Below are positions 10,700-22,425 of a stretch of DNA of 58,375 bases, piece by piece. The notes under the pieces were generated by a model. It did no database searches. It saw nothing but the letters and a program-made list of their open reading frames with translations, and had not been told where the DNA came from. Made by a program: the position numbers and the translations under genes. Position 1 is the stretch's first letter. Each line of letters begins with the position of its first letter. The stretch is from Gnetum montanum (lineage: Eukaryota; Streptophyta; Gnetopsida; Gnetales; Gnetaceae). The DNA is taken from assembly GCA_015680685.1 (NCBI GenBank), contig MNCI01027310.1, forward strand, positions 25,774 through 84,148, in the 5' to 3' direction.

Positions 10700-11860
10700 T
10701 ACTTCAAGAAGATTTTAACCAATATTTCCTCTAAGCCTTAATATCAATTTACTTCTAATGATTTATTAATGAAAGAACAAAGAGTGTTCATTCCAGAAGG
10801 AAATTGGAGACTAAGGTTGTTGTGTGAAGTAAATGAAGTACCATACGTAGGATACCCAAGTTATATCAAGACTTATATGATGTTATGTAAATCTTATTTC
10901 TGGCCTAGAATGAAGAATGATATGTCCTACATTAAGAACTATTCAATATGCCAAATAATAAAGCTAAACAAAAGAAACCCAGTGGGATATTACAACCTTT
11001 GGAAGTCCCAACATAGAAATGAAAAGATATTACCATGGATTTCATTACAAGATTGTCAATAACCAAAAAGGGAAATGACTTGATTTTGGTAGTGATTGAT
11101 CATTTATCAAAGATGGCACATTTTATAGATTTAAAATCTACAAATATAGTTGAAGAAGTAGCCCAAAAATTTGTACGTGAAGTATTTTGATTGGATGAAT
11201 GTCTGAAATCTATCACCTCAAACCAAGATCCCAAGTTCATATTTGAATTCTAGCAAACTTTCTTCAAAGAGCTTGAAACATAGTTCACATTTAGCACAAC
11301 TTACCACCTAGACACTGATGGGAAAATCAAACATGTGAATAGAATACTAGAAAATATTCTACGATGCTATGTTGGAAGTAGACCAAAAATGCGGGAGAAT
11401 TATTTGCACTTGGAAGAATTTGCATATAACAACAATTATCAAGGTTCCATACAATGAATACAATTTGAAGTAGTATATGGACATAACTACTGTACACCAC
11501 TAACATGGGAAAATCCAACCTTAAGCATGAAATGAAAGAAAGAAGAAATGAAAATAATGAAAAACATTGTTATAAAAGTTAAACAAAAATTACAAACTGC
11601 CCAAGATAAATATAAGGGATATGTAGATCAACATCAGCTTAAGAAAGAATTCCAAGTGGGAGATTAAGTATTACTGAGAGTATAACCTACCAAGAGTTCT
11701 CTAAAACTTGGAAAATAGACTAAATTGACTCCCATATATTGTGGAACCTTTAGAATTTCTAAAATAATTGGTGAAGTAGCAAATTGATTAAATCTTAATG
11801 CAAATGATGTGGCATATGTACTAGATTGGAATACTTTGTGACTATGACCTAATGCTAGCT
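10700..11860 (+). pseudogene. Chromovirus integrase
   Basis: A frame at 10769-11062 carries the N-terminal region (EVPYVGYPSYIKTYMML, SYFWPRMKNDM, SICQI) with the zinc-binding His and Cys positions partly lost. The core follows in another frame: WKDITMDFI-like, LILVVIDHLSKMAHFI, then HLDTDGKIKHVNRILENILRC and LEEFAYNNNYQ. A GPY-like end (TPIYCGTFRI) precedes the chromodomain. Stops and frameshifts are scattered. Confidence 0.8.
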
Positions 11861-12190
11861 TTGAAGTTAAACCCATTCCAATTAAGAACCCTCAAACCAA
11901 GAAGCTATGAGATAAAACTATCAGTGAAGTACTTGTTCAATGGTCAAATTGTAATCAATGAACTTGGGAAAATAGGGAGTTTATTCTTAATACTTACTCC
12001 TAAATTTTTGATCATCATGATATTAAATGATAAATTGCATTTATTATTAATGTAATAAATTATATTGAATAATTTCTGATCTTCTATTTGTATAGATGGT
12101 AATGAGAGTAATAAAGAAGCTAAAGATAAGGAGCATAATGAGGAAGTAGTAGCTAAGCAGCTGGATATTGAGGAAGTGCTCAAGGATAAG
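11860..12190 (+). pseudogene. Chromodomain at the integrase C-terminus
   Basis: Reads FEVKPIPI, TISEVLVQWSN, a stop, then TWENREFIL, matching the plant retrotransposon chromodomain pattern in which VQW and TWE are typical. Such domains direct insertion to marked chromatin. An acidic, Lys/Glu-rich tail follows to about 12190, just before the PPT. Confidence 0.7.
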
Positions 12191-12200
12191 TTGGATGTTT

Positions 12201-12211
12201 AAGGGGGGTAG
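12201..12211 (+). other. Polypurine tract of the chromovirus
   Basis: AAGGGGGGTAG sits three bases before the 3' LTR start, where plus-strand DNA synthesis is primed. Confidence 0.8.
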
Positions 12212-12213
12212 AT

Positions 12214-12707
12214 TATAATATCCCATATCTTGTTAAGGATGGAAACAAATTGTAGCAATGTAATTAACCTTCAAATGAATGGGTACCTCATTATGAAAAG
12301 TTACAATTAGTCATGTATCCCTTGGGAATGGATTTAACCTATGCCATTTAAGGCTGAGTTTAGAGGTTGTGCCAACATAGAGTTACAAAGCCTAAAAAGG
12401 CAGGTAATAGGAGCCAAGTTAACTAGGACAAGAAAGGATTACTCCTTTTGCTAGAAAGCCTAACCATGGTGGCAATGCCAAATTGCCTCTAAGTCTTAAG
12501 TGGAATGGGAAGATAACCTAGAGGGCATTATAGTACTTTCTCTCTCTTATTAATAGAAATTTTTCATTTTTTCTATCTATTTTGAGTACTAGTTATTCAT
12601 TTACTAGTTAATTCATTATTTAAGTATTTTATAATGTTTCCATTGTATTACTTAAGAATGTGATGAATGCAATGAATTAAGCAATGAATAATTATTTTTT
12701 TACAACA
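12214..12707 (+). mobile_element. 3' LTR of the chromovirus
   Basis: Begins TATAATATCCC (probably from TGTAATATCCC) straight after the PPT and ends TACAACA. The T-rich second half is typical of R-U5. About 494 bases. The right border is judged from the terminal CA and the change to copia-like sequence. Confidence 0.65.
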
Positions 12708-12719
12708 TTTGGGAACAAG

Positions 12720-13120
12720 ATGTCACCATATCTGTAGTTTTGATAGGATTATCAAACCTAGTCTTGTTTCTCTTTTTAGATGACACCAAAATTGTACAAG
12801 CATTTTTTTGAGAGGCTTCCTTTAGATCTTTGTCATTATGTTGATTTTGAGGCACTTCCTGATTTTTGCTAGTGCTTACATCTTGTGTATCTTTACACTT
12901 CTAGTAATGGATTAGTAATTAAACCTTAACCTTTACATTTCAGAGCTTCCCTTTTAGAGTGAAGCATATAGTATAGATTTTAGAAATTTCATTATCATTT
13001 CTACACATATTTTTTATTGATATTTTAAGTAAATAATGTAGAGAAATAATTTCTTCATGAAATTCACTATAAATTTTATCAATTTTACCTTTAGGTTCTT
13101 CAAGGACTTCTATAGAATTT
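12720..13120 (-). pseudogene. Coiled-coil region after copia-like gag (copy A)
   Basis: The minus strand reads as a Lys/Glu/Leu-rich helical stretch (EVLEEPKGKIDKIYSEFHEE, then SLHYLLKISIKN), as found between the zinc knuckle and protease of some plant copia Gag-Pols. It is separated from the rest of gag by the solo LTR at 13121-13974. No protease follows. Confidence 0.5.
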
Positions 13121-13974
13121 TGATGAATCATGTTTTGACTAGCTTTGATATCAGATTTTTGATATTGGAGCCTCAATATCAGATATCCAATATCAGAGCC
13201 AAAGACACAATGTCAAATATCAAATATTATTGGGTATATGCAAGCCTATAAATATAGACCTTGGGCTCACAATTTTCATATTAGTTTTTTTCATAGGTAG
13301 CAAATCTCTTGTAGTTTGTTTTCTCCATAGTTAGAATATTTTCTAGGTGCCTATAATAGGAGTCTAAGTGTGTATGGATATTTGTTCAAGCACTAATGTA
13401 ACTAAGAACAGTAGTGTGATGGGAATAAAAACAAATCCTTTTAATAATCCTTGCAGTAGTGAGAATAGATTAATGTTTCCTTTAATGCATTTGACATTCA
13501 TGCACTTTACTTTAATGCATTTTCATTAAGCAATTAATTTTTAGTTGTTAATGAACACAAGCATGACCACTATGAGCATACATGTAGCACTTGGTAAGCC
13601 AGAAACACTTAACATTTGGTAACCCAGCAGTGCTACATGCATTCAATCTATTTTTGGAGAGTGGAAAAGGGTACTTGTATTAGGCTAGCTAGGTAGAAAA
13701 TTAATTAGATATTAAATTCCAATAACTTTCATTCTTGTTCTAGGTAATTAAGCTTATAAAATATAAAATGATAAAAATCACATATCTTAGTTACACTTAA
13801 CCATATACTTGTACCTCACAAGTGGAATTGAGAAGAAAACAATCGTTTCAATTAGATTTCACTTCCTTGAAACCAATGCACTTAAAGAACTTAAGGTCTA
13901 TGGAGTTCAACTAGATCATGTATGAATGCTTGTGATTCATATGGTTGGGTGTATGGGTACCTTGCCACTCATCA
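13121..13974 (+). mobile_element. Solo LTR of the E30 family
   Basis: 854 bases, starting TGATGAATCATG and ending CCACTCATCA, the same 6-base inverted termini as the E30 LTRs. Flanks AATTT (13116-13120) and AATTC (13975-13979) look like a 5-bp target duplication with one change. It contains TATAAATATA at 13247-13256, preceded by a cluster of GATATC/AATATC motifs at 13150-13229. It interrupts copia copy A. A solo LTR arises by recombination between the two LTRs of a full element. Confidence 0.9.
13150..13256 (+). promoter_or_regulatory. Solo LTR promoter: GATATC motif cluster and TATA box
   Basis: At least six GATATC, AATATC or GATATT motifs lie in about 80 bases, then TATAAATATA at 13247. 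The same arrangement is seen on the minus strand in both E30 LTRs. Confidence 0.65.
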
Positions 13975-14049
13975 AATTCTCATATATAAGAGTGATGCAT
14001 ATAAGATGTGAATCTATTATAGTATCATCTACTTCCTCCTTTCTTTATT

Positions 14050-15045
14050 CACCATCCTAACTAGTATAGAAATGTTTCTATTTTATATCAGCTTTAGATT
14101 ATCCTTCCTTGGAAACCTACCAACACTTGGATATTTTGTGTCCACATGGTCTCTACCACTACAAATCTAACAGTCTATAGAGGATGCATTAAGATTTAAA
14201 CTTTTCAAATTCTTACTTCTTTTCTTACCTTTGGTGCTAGGTGTGTTGAAGCTTTTTCCTTTTCTTGTAAGTAATCTTTGCACTCTCCTTGACAAGAGAG
14301 CTAGTTCATCCTTACTATCACTTCATGTTTAGGTGGATCCTTCTCCTTTGATAAACTCTTGAGGACAATGGGCTTTTCCTTGATTTCACCTTTTCTTATG
14401 AGATTCATCATATATGCTATGAGTGCACTTTGTAGCTCTTCAAATTTTAGGACTAAAAATTCCTTTATTTCCTTCATGGTAGTTACCTTGGGTCTAAATT
14501 TGGGTTATAAGATTCTTATCATTTTGATGATACCATCACTTTCAAGAAAAAATTTACTTATTCCTCTACTAGCTACAACAAGATCATTGGCTCTTAAAAA
14601 GTATTCTTTAATGTTCTCTCCTTCTTTCATTTTTAATTTATTGTACTCACTTTACAAAACTAGAAGCTTTTATTATTTTACAATTGATGTATCTTCATAT
14701 GTTACTTCTAGCATTTTCTAAATTTTTTAGGTAGCTTTGCACTTAGCTACTCTATTAAATTCATATTTACTCAAAGAACAATAAAGAAAATTTTTTTTCT
14801 TTTGAATTAAGCATGAACTTATGTTTTTCTTCTTGTATCCATTTGTTGCTTGGATTGGTAGCTTTTCTAGTGTTGTTGATGGGTAGTTTGTAACCTTGAA
14901 GAATAGAATTCCAAACTTTGAACTCTATGGATTTGAAGAATCCTTACATTCTAGCCTTCTAGTATGTGAATTTAATCCCATTGAATACTAGTGGGTTGGT
15001 ATAGGATGTTCCTTCCATCATTCACTCTTGAGATGTTAAGCTCTA
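14050..15045 (-). pseudogene. Copia-like Gag (copy A)
   Basis: The minus strand starts MMEGTSYTNPLVFNG, followed by a relic of the copia Gag start. A UBN2-type core follows with LKMKEGENIKEYFLRANDLV, DGIIKMIRILNPKF, EIKEFLVLKFEELQSALIAY, then a basic region and a worn zinc-knuckle segment near 14160. Gag packages element RNA. Frameshifts and stops make it non-functional. The closest relative in the window is at 53860-55370. Confidence 0.8.
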
Positions 15046-15074
15046 AAATTGAGAGTTCCAAGATTCGATACCAC

Positions 15075-16189
15075 TTTAGAACTAAAAACTTAGAAGCAGG
15101 GTTGAATAAGTTTCTCAATTTGAACAACCAAGATAGCCAAAACCACATATAAATTTACATGGTTCTCCAACTTGGTTATGTGTACACTTGAAGGGTAGAT
15201 TCCTCACACACCTCTGGAGTTTGTTTCTTCAAAACATGATTTAAAGAACATCATAGCCTTTATAATGTTTAAGCTTCTCTTGAAATATTTTGTCGCTACA
15301 AACACACTCAATCCTATAAGGTTTCAACAAGCTCAAAATATGATTTTAAGGATCCCACAACCTTTACAAAGATGTAAGCTCCACTTAGAGTATTTTTATG
15401 CTAGAAACACACTCAACCCCACAAGGTACCTTCTCGTAAGAAGCACATCAAGCCCATATGGCTATAAAGAGAGAAAAAGAACCAAGAAGAGAATGTAACT
15501 TACTTTACAAATTCATTACACTTAGGCACACATACAAAAATTCAAAAATGATGGAAAATGAGGAACAAAGATAATTCAATTGATATATAATAATGATATT
15601 GATCAATGAACAATGCTTGTATTTTTCCCAAGAATTTCACTTTGTTTTATAATCATTTACATTTCAAAAAATCCTCAAAATTCATGAAACAACTAGGAGA
15701 TAGTTAGTTGATATGTCCCATTCATGGTTGAAACATCCATCTATAAATAGCCTTCATTTAGGTGATATGTCCCAGTAAAAATTGGAATGTCTCATTTGAG
15801 ACATCCTAGTAGTAATTGGGACATCTACTGTCAATTTGGAACATCTAGTCTACAAGTGCACTTTAAACTTTGGAACATTTCTCTGACATTGGGAATGTCT
15901 CAGTAGATCACAAAATAGCTTCTTTTGGATTGTATACTTCATTTCTTAATTCAATCTTTGTATCATCTTAGATCAACATCCTAGCTCTCATTTTTTCATC
16001 CTAACTCTCATCTTAATAATTTAGCTCTTGTTTTGGTATCATGAAATTCTTGTCTCAATCATCATGAAGATATTTTATTTACACCAATAACCTTTTGTCA
16101 TCTAATTCTTTCTTAGCCTTGCAAGACCATAAAAATATTTACACTTTCTCTAGTTTCTAAGGTTTTGACATACCAAAAGGTCACCAACA
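15075..16189 (-). mobile_element. 5' LTR of copia-like copy A
   Basis: About 1115 bases, aligned by eye with the LTRs at 49855-50975 and 55425-56489. Its sense start carries GACCTTTTGGTATGTCAAAA, and the sense end is followed at once by TGGTATCGAATC, a tRNA-iMet type primer-binding site. It has repeated GACATCT-like motifs at 15700-15910. Confidence 0.8.
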
Positions 16190-16555
16190 TATTTGTAAAT
16201 AATTATGAACAATCTTAGATAGTTACAAAATTGATAATTATACATTATGTTACAATTATATTAAATAGGTAATCATGGTGTGAATGTATGAATGAATAGG
16301 GTGGATAAAGATTTTGATTACTTGATGCTACTTTAATGTATTATGGAACTTAAAAAGAATAACTTAGCTATGATGGAAAAGTAATATAGTCTAACCAACA
16401 AATCATATATGATTTATCAAGTTGTGATGGATGATGTATATAATCCTTGTAGTTTGACTAGCAAATGATGTATGGATCTTTTGATAGAGAGCAAAAAGCA
16501 TTACATTCTAGTCTAAAAGTTGAAATGAAATTTTTAGTTTCCAAAGTATCTTGCA
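16190..16555. other. AT-rich spacer
   Basis: No gene or clear repeat seen between the copia LTR and the gag relic to its right. Confidence 0.4.
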
Positions 16556-16559
16556 AAAG

Positions 16560-18605
16560 TTCAAGCTACTAATTATTCAAATGCATGGTGGATGGTTCAT
16601 TCTTCACCAATATCTTGCCCTTATTTATGAGATCCTAAATGTCATCTTTTAAATTCATGTAGTTATCTGTATCATGACCAATAGTCTCATGATTTTCTTA
16701 TGGTTATATAAATTAGGCACTTCAAGATCACCATATTGCCTCTAAGAAGTATCTATTGTTATTAGCTAAATATGACAATAGTTGCTCTTTCATGATTTGA
16801 AACTTGCTTTCTTTTAATATGTCTATCTCTAAGAATATTAGTAAGGAATAGGGAATACCTCACATGTATCTTAAGATAATAATCCTTATTTCTTTAAATC
16901 CTACATTGCTAATTTGAAGAAGATGTAGTTATGAAAGCACTATTTTATCAATTTAAAAAATGAGAAATACCTTAAGATGTTGGTTGACCCTTCTCTTTCT
17001 TCATAGTTTTATTGGCTTTATTATGAATTAATAAGAATTCTTGGTCACCACATTGAATAAAAACTTCTTTAATACATAAAAAAGCTAGAAAAAATCATTT
17101 AGAGAATGAGGCATAGGATAAGTCATTCTTCTCTAAATATATTTAATCATGATAGCTTTGAAGATATCCTAAAAATGACACTCCTTCAAATGATATGTAA
17201 CTTAGCTAGTACTATAGTCCCTCGAGAAATAAAACTTATTTATGGATTCATTTGGAGACTACTTAATATCCATAAATGAAATGACACTATCCCTTTGAGA
17301 AACATCAAACTTAAAATGTTCAATGAAAGTAGTCAATAGTTATTCTAGAAAGATGATAGAATTAGGAGGCAAGAATCTATATCATTTTGTGCTCTTCTAG
17401 AAAAAGAGTTGGAGAAGAACCTAAGTATAGAATGAGGATAGGAAGTAATAAGCTTGAATTCATATATGAATGTGAACATATGAGTCATAGGATCTTCCAT
17501 TTCACCATTGTACTTTATGAAGGTTTCCAATGAAGTCCTCCCAAGCAAGATTGGCATAGAAATGATTGAGCTTGTAGAATCATTTAAAACATGATTAATA
17601 GAAATGTGAAAGCCTCTTTGCATAACTAATGCCTTAGTTTCTTTGCCTTTGGTACTTTGAACCTAAAACATGCATCATTACATAATTTTAGTGATTATTA
17701 ATCTATTTTAGGAAAGTGTGGTATAGGCTAGGTTGTAATGATATATGGAAAAGTCATAGGAGAACGCATATATGAAATGGATCCAAGTGTTATGAAAATA
17801 GGTAGGCCTAATAAGATAAAATTATATGGGTGCCTAGGAGTAGATTGTGCATGATTAGGTTGGAAAACATTCAACATTGGTGAGTAATAGTGGTAGAAAT
17901 TGGAATGGAAGGAAATGAAGGTATTATGGACTAAGGATGAGGAATGGAATACGAAGACACAAAAATAGATTTGGGAATTAAAGAAATGGGGGTTATTGAA
18001 ATTGTTAGGAGGGAATAAGTTATATTATGGATGAATAAAGCTAATTGGAAGGCTGAGGCTAGGTTACCACATGTTGGGAGGAATAAATCTAGGTAAAGAA
18101 TCTTGAGCTGTTGTAACATTAATGTTATGCATGTGATGTGATAAGGGATTGGTTTTACTAGGCCCTTTAGTTGATGGTTCTTTATATTTTTTAATAATAT
18201 GAGTATCAAATTATGAAGGTATGCTTTCTATTTTTCTTTTAATAATGATTTGAGGACTAAGAAATTAGTTTAGAATAGCTTTCATCATAGTCTCATCAAT
18301 CTACAAGTATATATTTTCTTATATTTTATCTTACTCCATGATAAATTCTACAATCTCCATAGCTTCCTACTAATCTAGTTCAATGCATGGATCTAGATAA
18401 AAAAGAAAAGTAGGAAGATCATTTGTCCTCTCATACTCTACCATGATCTTAAACATATCTAGTGTAAGTAAGAATCCCTAATATCACTTAGCACAAGTAA
18501 TTTTATAATATTTTTCACCTAGTTCTTTAGAAAATCCTTGATTCCTCCTTAGATCAATAAGCCTATATAGCTTGAAGAAATTAGAGTTAGAAGATGATGT
18601 CATTG
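16560..18605 (-). pseudogene. Ty3/gypsy gag relic (element P)
   Basis: The minus strand begins near 18603 with MTSSSNSNFF. The Gag core at 17623-17345 reads PILLGRTSLETFIKYNGEME, DPMTHM and FFSNSFSRRAQND, resembling Tat/Athila Gag. Near 16700-16590 a zinc-knuckle-like segment HETIGHDTDNYMNLKDDI is followed by DLINKGKILV, with an expected Cys changed to Tyr. The rest is broken by stops. Any pol lies beyond the copia insertion or is lost. Confidence 0.7.
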
Positions 18606-19249
18606 TCGTGAATGTCTTTTAGTAGTAATTGTAATCTCATTGAAATTTTACTAAAGCTTCCATTTCCTTGCCAATAGGTTTAAAACTAAAAAAGAAAATG
18701 AAAGTATTGGTTTTAAAATGATATGTACTAATGATAGGAGAAATGATGTGGTGTCAAATTTTTGACATGACACATTAGATAGACTTAACAAAAAGCCTGT
18801 TGATAAGCATATTCTAGAAATGAAGCTAATTTCTATGAATAATCCTATTTCTAGCATAAATACATATGTTGCAATTAGAATCATTTTAAATTTGAGATTT
18901 AGAAAAATCCTAGAAAACCTAAGCCAAGCATCTTGTGACCACAAAATAGTTCAAAGATTAGATCTTTGAATCTAAAGGACACTTACATATCATTAAAGAT
19001 TCCAACAACTTGAGATAGTGTTTTCACCGAACACAAGGTAAAAATAAATGGAAAAGAATGCATGAAATAGTCAATAGAAGCAAAGAAAAGATGTTGTATG
19101 ACAAATAAAGTATATGTAATGTGATGAAATAATGTAAAGTGAGATCTACAAGGAAATAAACTGTATGTGTCTAGAAAAGAAAACATATCATAGAATGAAA
19201 TTAGATCTAGAAAATTAGAAAATAAATTTTATTCCTAGATTGAAGGAAT
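18606..19249 (-). other. Leader region of element P
   Basis: AT-rich, with only short unsupported frames. It continues at 24734 on the other side of the LINE, so the LINE landed in this leader. Confidence 0.5.
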
Positions 19250-19266
19250 AACAAAATGAATTTATG
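19250..19266 (-). repeat. LINE target-site duplication, 3' side
   Basis: AACAAAATGAATTTATG, identical to 24717-24733. Confidence 0.95.
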
Positions 19267-19310
19267 GGTGGGGGGGGGGGGGGGGGGACCCCAAAAAGAG
19301 AATTTTATTA
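19267..19310 (-). other. LINE 3' tail: AATAAA then an 18-base poly-C
   Basis: On the minus strand AATAAA (19309-19304) is followed by ATTCTCTTTTTGGGGT, then 18 C in a row (19287-19270), then ACC and the target-site duplication. Plant L1 elements normally end in poly-A. Confidence 0.85.
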
Positions 19311-19565
19311 ATAGAAAACAAAATTTAGTACATAAGCTACTTCAAGACATATAGATTGAGGAAAGGAGGAAGAGAAACCGTGTTGACTGAGACTATTATA
19401 GAGGAAACATGTTAAACTTAGCATTCCACAGGGTGTGGAAATGTATTCCAAAGATCAACCATTCGATGAAATGTGTGTATCTTTTCCTGGATGTGGATTG
19501 TCGAATGAGAACAAAGGTGGAAGAAAGAGGAAAAAGGCCAAATGGTGTAGAAAACTGTGGCTTAA
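19311..19565 (-). other. LINE 3' UTR
   Basis: Non-coding sequence between the ORF2 stop and the tail. Nothing else recognised. Confidence 0.7.
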
Positions 19566-20420
19566 TTAGGAGACTTTCTTCTGAAGCGAGGCTTGATGAT
19601 GGTGATTATTTGGATCTCCGATATGACTCCATGGCTGCAATAAGAAAAACAACTGGTTAGCATTCATCTTGAATTTTGGGGCTTGAGATATAATTTGGAA
19701 GTGAACATGCCGAAGAATTTGCATTTTTTCCGAAGTAGTTAGTTGTAAGGAGCTTGAAATAATTGTGTTTTGAAAAAGTGTGGTACATCTACGTTTCCAA
19801 ATATTATATAAGATGATGGGCCTAAGGATCTTCCATAGGAAATGAGAGTTTTTGGACCTGATAAGTAAGAAACCAAACATTACGGCCTCTTGTGTAAGAG
19901 TGCATGAGGGAAAAACCTTAGAAACCAATTCCCAAGCATGTTGAGCAAATGGGCAAAGCCAAAAAACATGGACAAAGGTTTCAGGGTCATTACATAAAGG
20001 GCACTTAGGGGAGTGAATCCCAAGGTATGCTAAACGTTTCCCGATTGGGAGACATTGATGAAGAAAACACCAAAGGATGTGTTGAATTTTGGGAAGAGTC
20101 GGGAGATGCCAAATTTGGTAGAAAAGAGAGATCCAAAAATCCTCTAATTCTTGTTTATTCCAAGATCGATTACAGCATAGAATGACTTCAAAGGAATCTT
20201 GTAACAATTGGAAGGGAACATGTGGCCGATAAGGAAAAATTTTTGACCCATTAGACCAATAGAGGCCATGAAATAGACCTTGGATAGCACCATCTAGGTG
20301 TAATGATTGATGAAGAAATGTAAGTATCTGGTGGAAGAAAAGCCGCATTGATTTCGAAGCTCCATATAGGTTTTCAAATGCTTCCCAAGAAATCCATTAA
20401 TTATCAAGATGAAGAAAATT
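19566..20420 (-). pseudogene. LINE ORF2 C-terminal part with zf-RVT domain
   Basis: An open frame of 260 residues from 20348, extending upstream in the same frame to about 20380 (WEAFENLYGASKS). It contains the zf-RVT signature LPKIQHILWCFLHQCLPIGK, CPLCNDPETFVHVFWLCPFA and HAW, with the Cys and His that define this domain of plant L1 ORF2 proteins. A frameshift and stops at about 20425-20385 separate it from the RT frame upstream. It is the tail of ORF2, not a separate gene. Confidence 0.85.
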
Positions 20421-20428
20421 AAGGGAAA

Positions 20429-22425
20429 TCACTGCTTCTGGTACCAAATAATGGCTAATCTTGCATTAGTAATGGCAAGAGGGGCAGGGGTCAAGGGTAA
20501 CCACCAAGGGCAAAGCATGGGAAGGAGAGTAGGGTTAAGATGGATATTAGACCAATTAATATGATGGTGGAGAACTTGCCAAGCCTTCCATATGCTTTTG
20601 AATACATGGGAACTAGGAATGGAGATAGAATGAGGAGAGAAAATCCAATTAATAGGATGGATGTTTTTCCAAAAAGGCTTATGTTTAGGAAAACTTTGAT
20701 GAAGCCTTAGTTGGAGAAGATTTACAATTATGTCAGAGGTGTCCACATGTTGCACTAACCACTTAGCAACTAAGGTGAGTCCCTGTTTGTAGGAATTCAA
20801 CAGACCTAATCCTCCTTTGTTTCTAGGAAGAGTGACAATGTTCCAAGCAACACGATGAAAACCTCGTTGGAAATCTTTAGATGACGACATGAAGTCTTGA
20901 AATAACCACTCCAAGTTTTGATAGGCTGTGTGGGAAGGAGCCCAGCATGAGGAATAATATACATGGGTAGAAGCACAAATGGATTTACAAACAAGATATT
21001 TTCCTACCAAGGTAAGGGGCTTAGTCTTCCACTTTTTAGTTTTCTTACGAATACGAGAGATAACTAGCTCCCACAATGTAGAAGTAGGACCATGAAATTG
21101 AAAAGGGATTCCCAAGACCTTCATGATCTCATGGTCTTGGATTAATTTCCATGGATAGGTGGGGAGTTTACTATAATTGTTATGAAAACTATATACAGAA
21201 GATTTAGACCAATTAATGGTAGAACCAGAGAGAGAACAATATTGCTCTACTTGGGCTAAAATTTGTTTAACATTATCGGTTGTATTTTGGATTAGAAAAA
21301 AAGAGTCATCAGCAAAATGCATATTAAGTAGTTGATGTTGAGGAGAGGAAAATCGCATGCCATATAGCATCCCTGATTGAATATCATGGTTAATTTGATG
21401 GCAAAGGAAATCCGTAGCAATGATAAAGAGATAAGGGACAAGAGGACAACCTTGTCTTATTGATCTATGAATTACAAAGGGGGCGGTGATGCCAAAGGTG
21501 GTGGCTATTCTCGCATTAGCATATGAGAAGAGACATTTCACCATATGAAGATACTTGGAGCCAAAACCTAGTTTTGACATAGTTTGAAGGATAAAGTCCC
21601 ACTTAATGTTGTCGTAGGCATTGGCATAGTCCAATTTCATCAAAAGGATGTCTTGGCCATCATCCTCAGCCCACTGCAAGCCTTTCCAAGCAGCCACTAC
21701 ATTATCTAAGATATAACGCCCCGGGACAAATCTGATTTGTTGAGGGGATATAATTTTATGAAGGAATTTTTTCAAACATAAGGCTAAGCATTTGGCCCAA
21801 ATTTTGTATACCACATTAAGAAGAGTAATGGGTCACCAATTAGCTATACTAGTAGGCTCTCCTAATTTGGGAAGGAGGTGAATAATCCCAAGATTTAAAT
21901 TTGGTCCAAGAGAACCAAGATGGATAGCCTCTTTAATTACTTGGAAAAGGTCATGACCAATAAGATTCCAATGCCTCTGAAAAAACTCAACAGGGAAACC
22001 ATCATATCCAGGAGCTTTCCTAGAGCTGATTTTGAAACAAGCATGTTGAAGCTCTTCTTGAGTGATATTGGCATCGAGGATGTGAGACATGGATGAGTCA
22101 ACTAACCTAGGATAGTTATGCGTAGTGGCCTCAAATGATGAGAGATTCATTGGGGAAGCTATAAACAAGGCTTCAAAGTGCTCCTTAAGGTAAGAGAGTA
22201 TACTATCATGATCAGTGATAATAACACCATCCCTAGAGAGAGTATTTGAGGATGGAATGGAAGAAGAGTTGTTAAGATATTTAAAAAATTCCTTACATTG
22301 CTCATCTTGAATCTTCAACCAAGTAAGTCTACTTTTGATTAAGGCACTGTGGGCCTTGTGGACTTCCCAATATTGGAAAGTGGAGCGAACTTTAGCAAGT
22401 TCTTCATGAATGTGGGTATTAAAGG
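20429..22425 (-). pseudogene. LINE ORF2 reverse transcriptase
   Basis: Two adjoining frames (22425-21833 and 21814-20429) are one protein split by a single TGA where NWRPITLLN is expected (CGA to TGA). The first holds the pre-RT region and RT fingers: KAPGYDGFPVEFFQRHW. The second holds the palm: DYANAYDNIKWDF with a catalytic Asp, IRQGCPL, and MHFADDSFFL with the FADD active site. The enzyme copies LINE RNA at the nicked target. The frame ends at a TGA near 20429. Confidence 0.9.

Larger units (their letters stand above)
7570..12707 (+). mobile_element. Decayed chromovirus (Ty3/gypsy), 5' truncated
   Basis: Domains run in the order gag, CCHC-like knuckle, aspartic protease, RT, RNase H, integrase, chromodomain, PPT, 3' LTR. 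The chromodomain after integrase marks the chromovirus lineage. Stops and frameshifts occur in every domain. No 5' LTR was recognised upstream. Confidence 0.85.
12708..16189 (-). mobile_element. Copia-like element copy A, 3' truncated
   Basis: Minus-strand relative of the element at 49855-56489. It has a 5' LTR (15075-16189), PBS, gag (about 15040-14050) and the start of a coiled-coil region (13120-12710), split by a solo LTR at 13121-13974. The element's 3' half and 3' LTR are not present left of 12708. Confidence 0.75.

Noticed and set aside
19268-19287. The G run as a telomeric or G-quadruplex feature of the host
   Set aside because: It lies exactly between the LINE body and its target duplication, so it is the element's tail.
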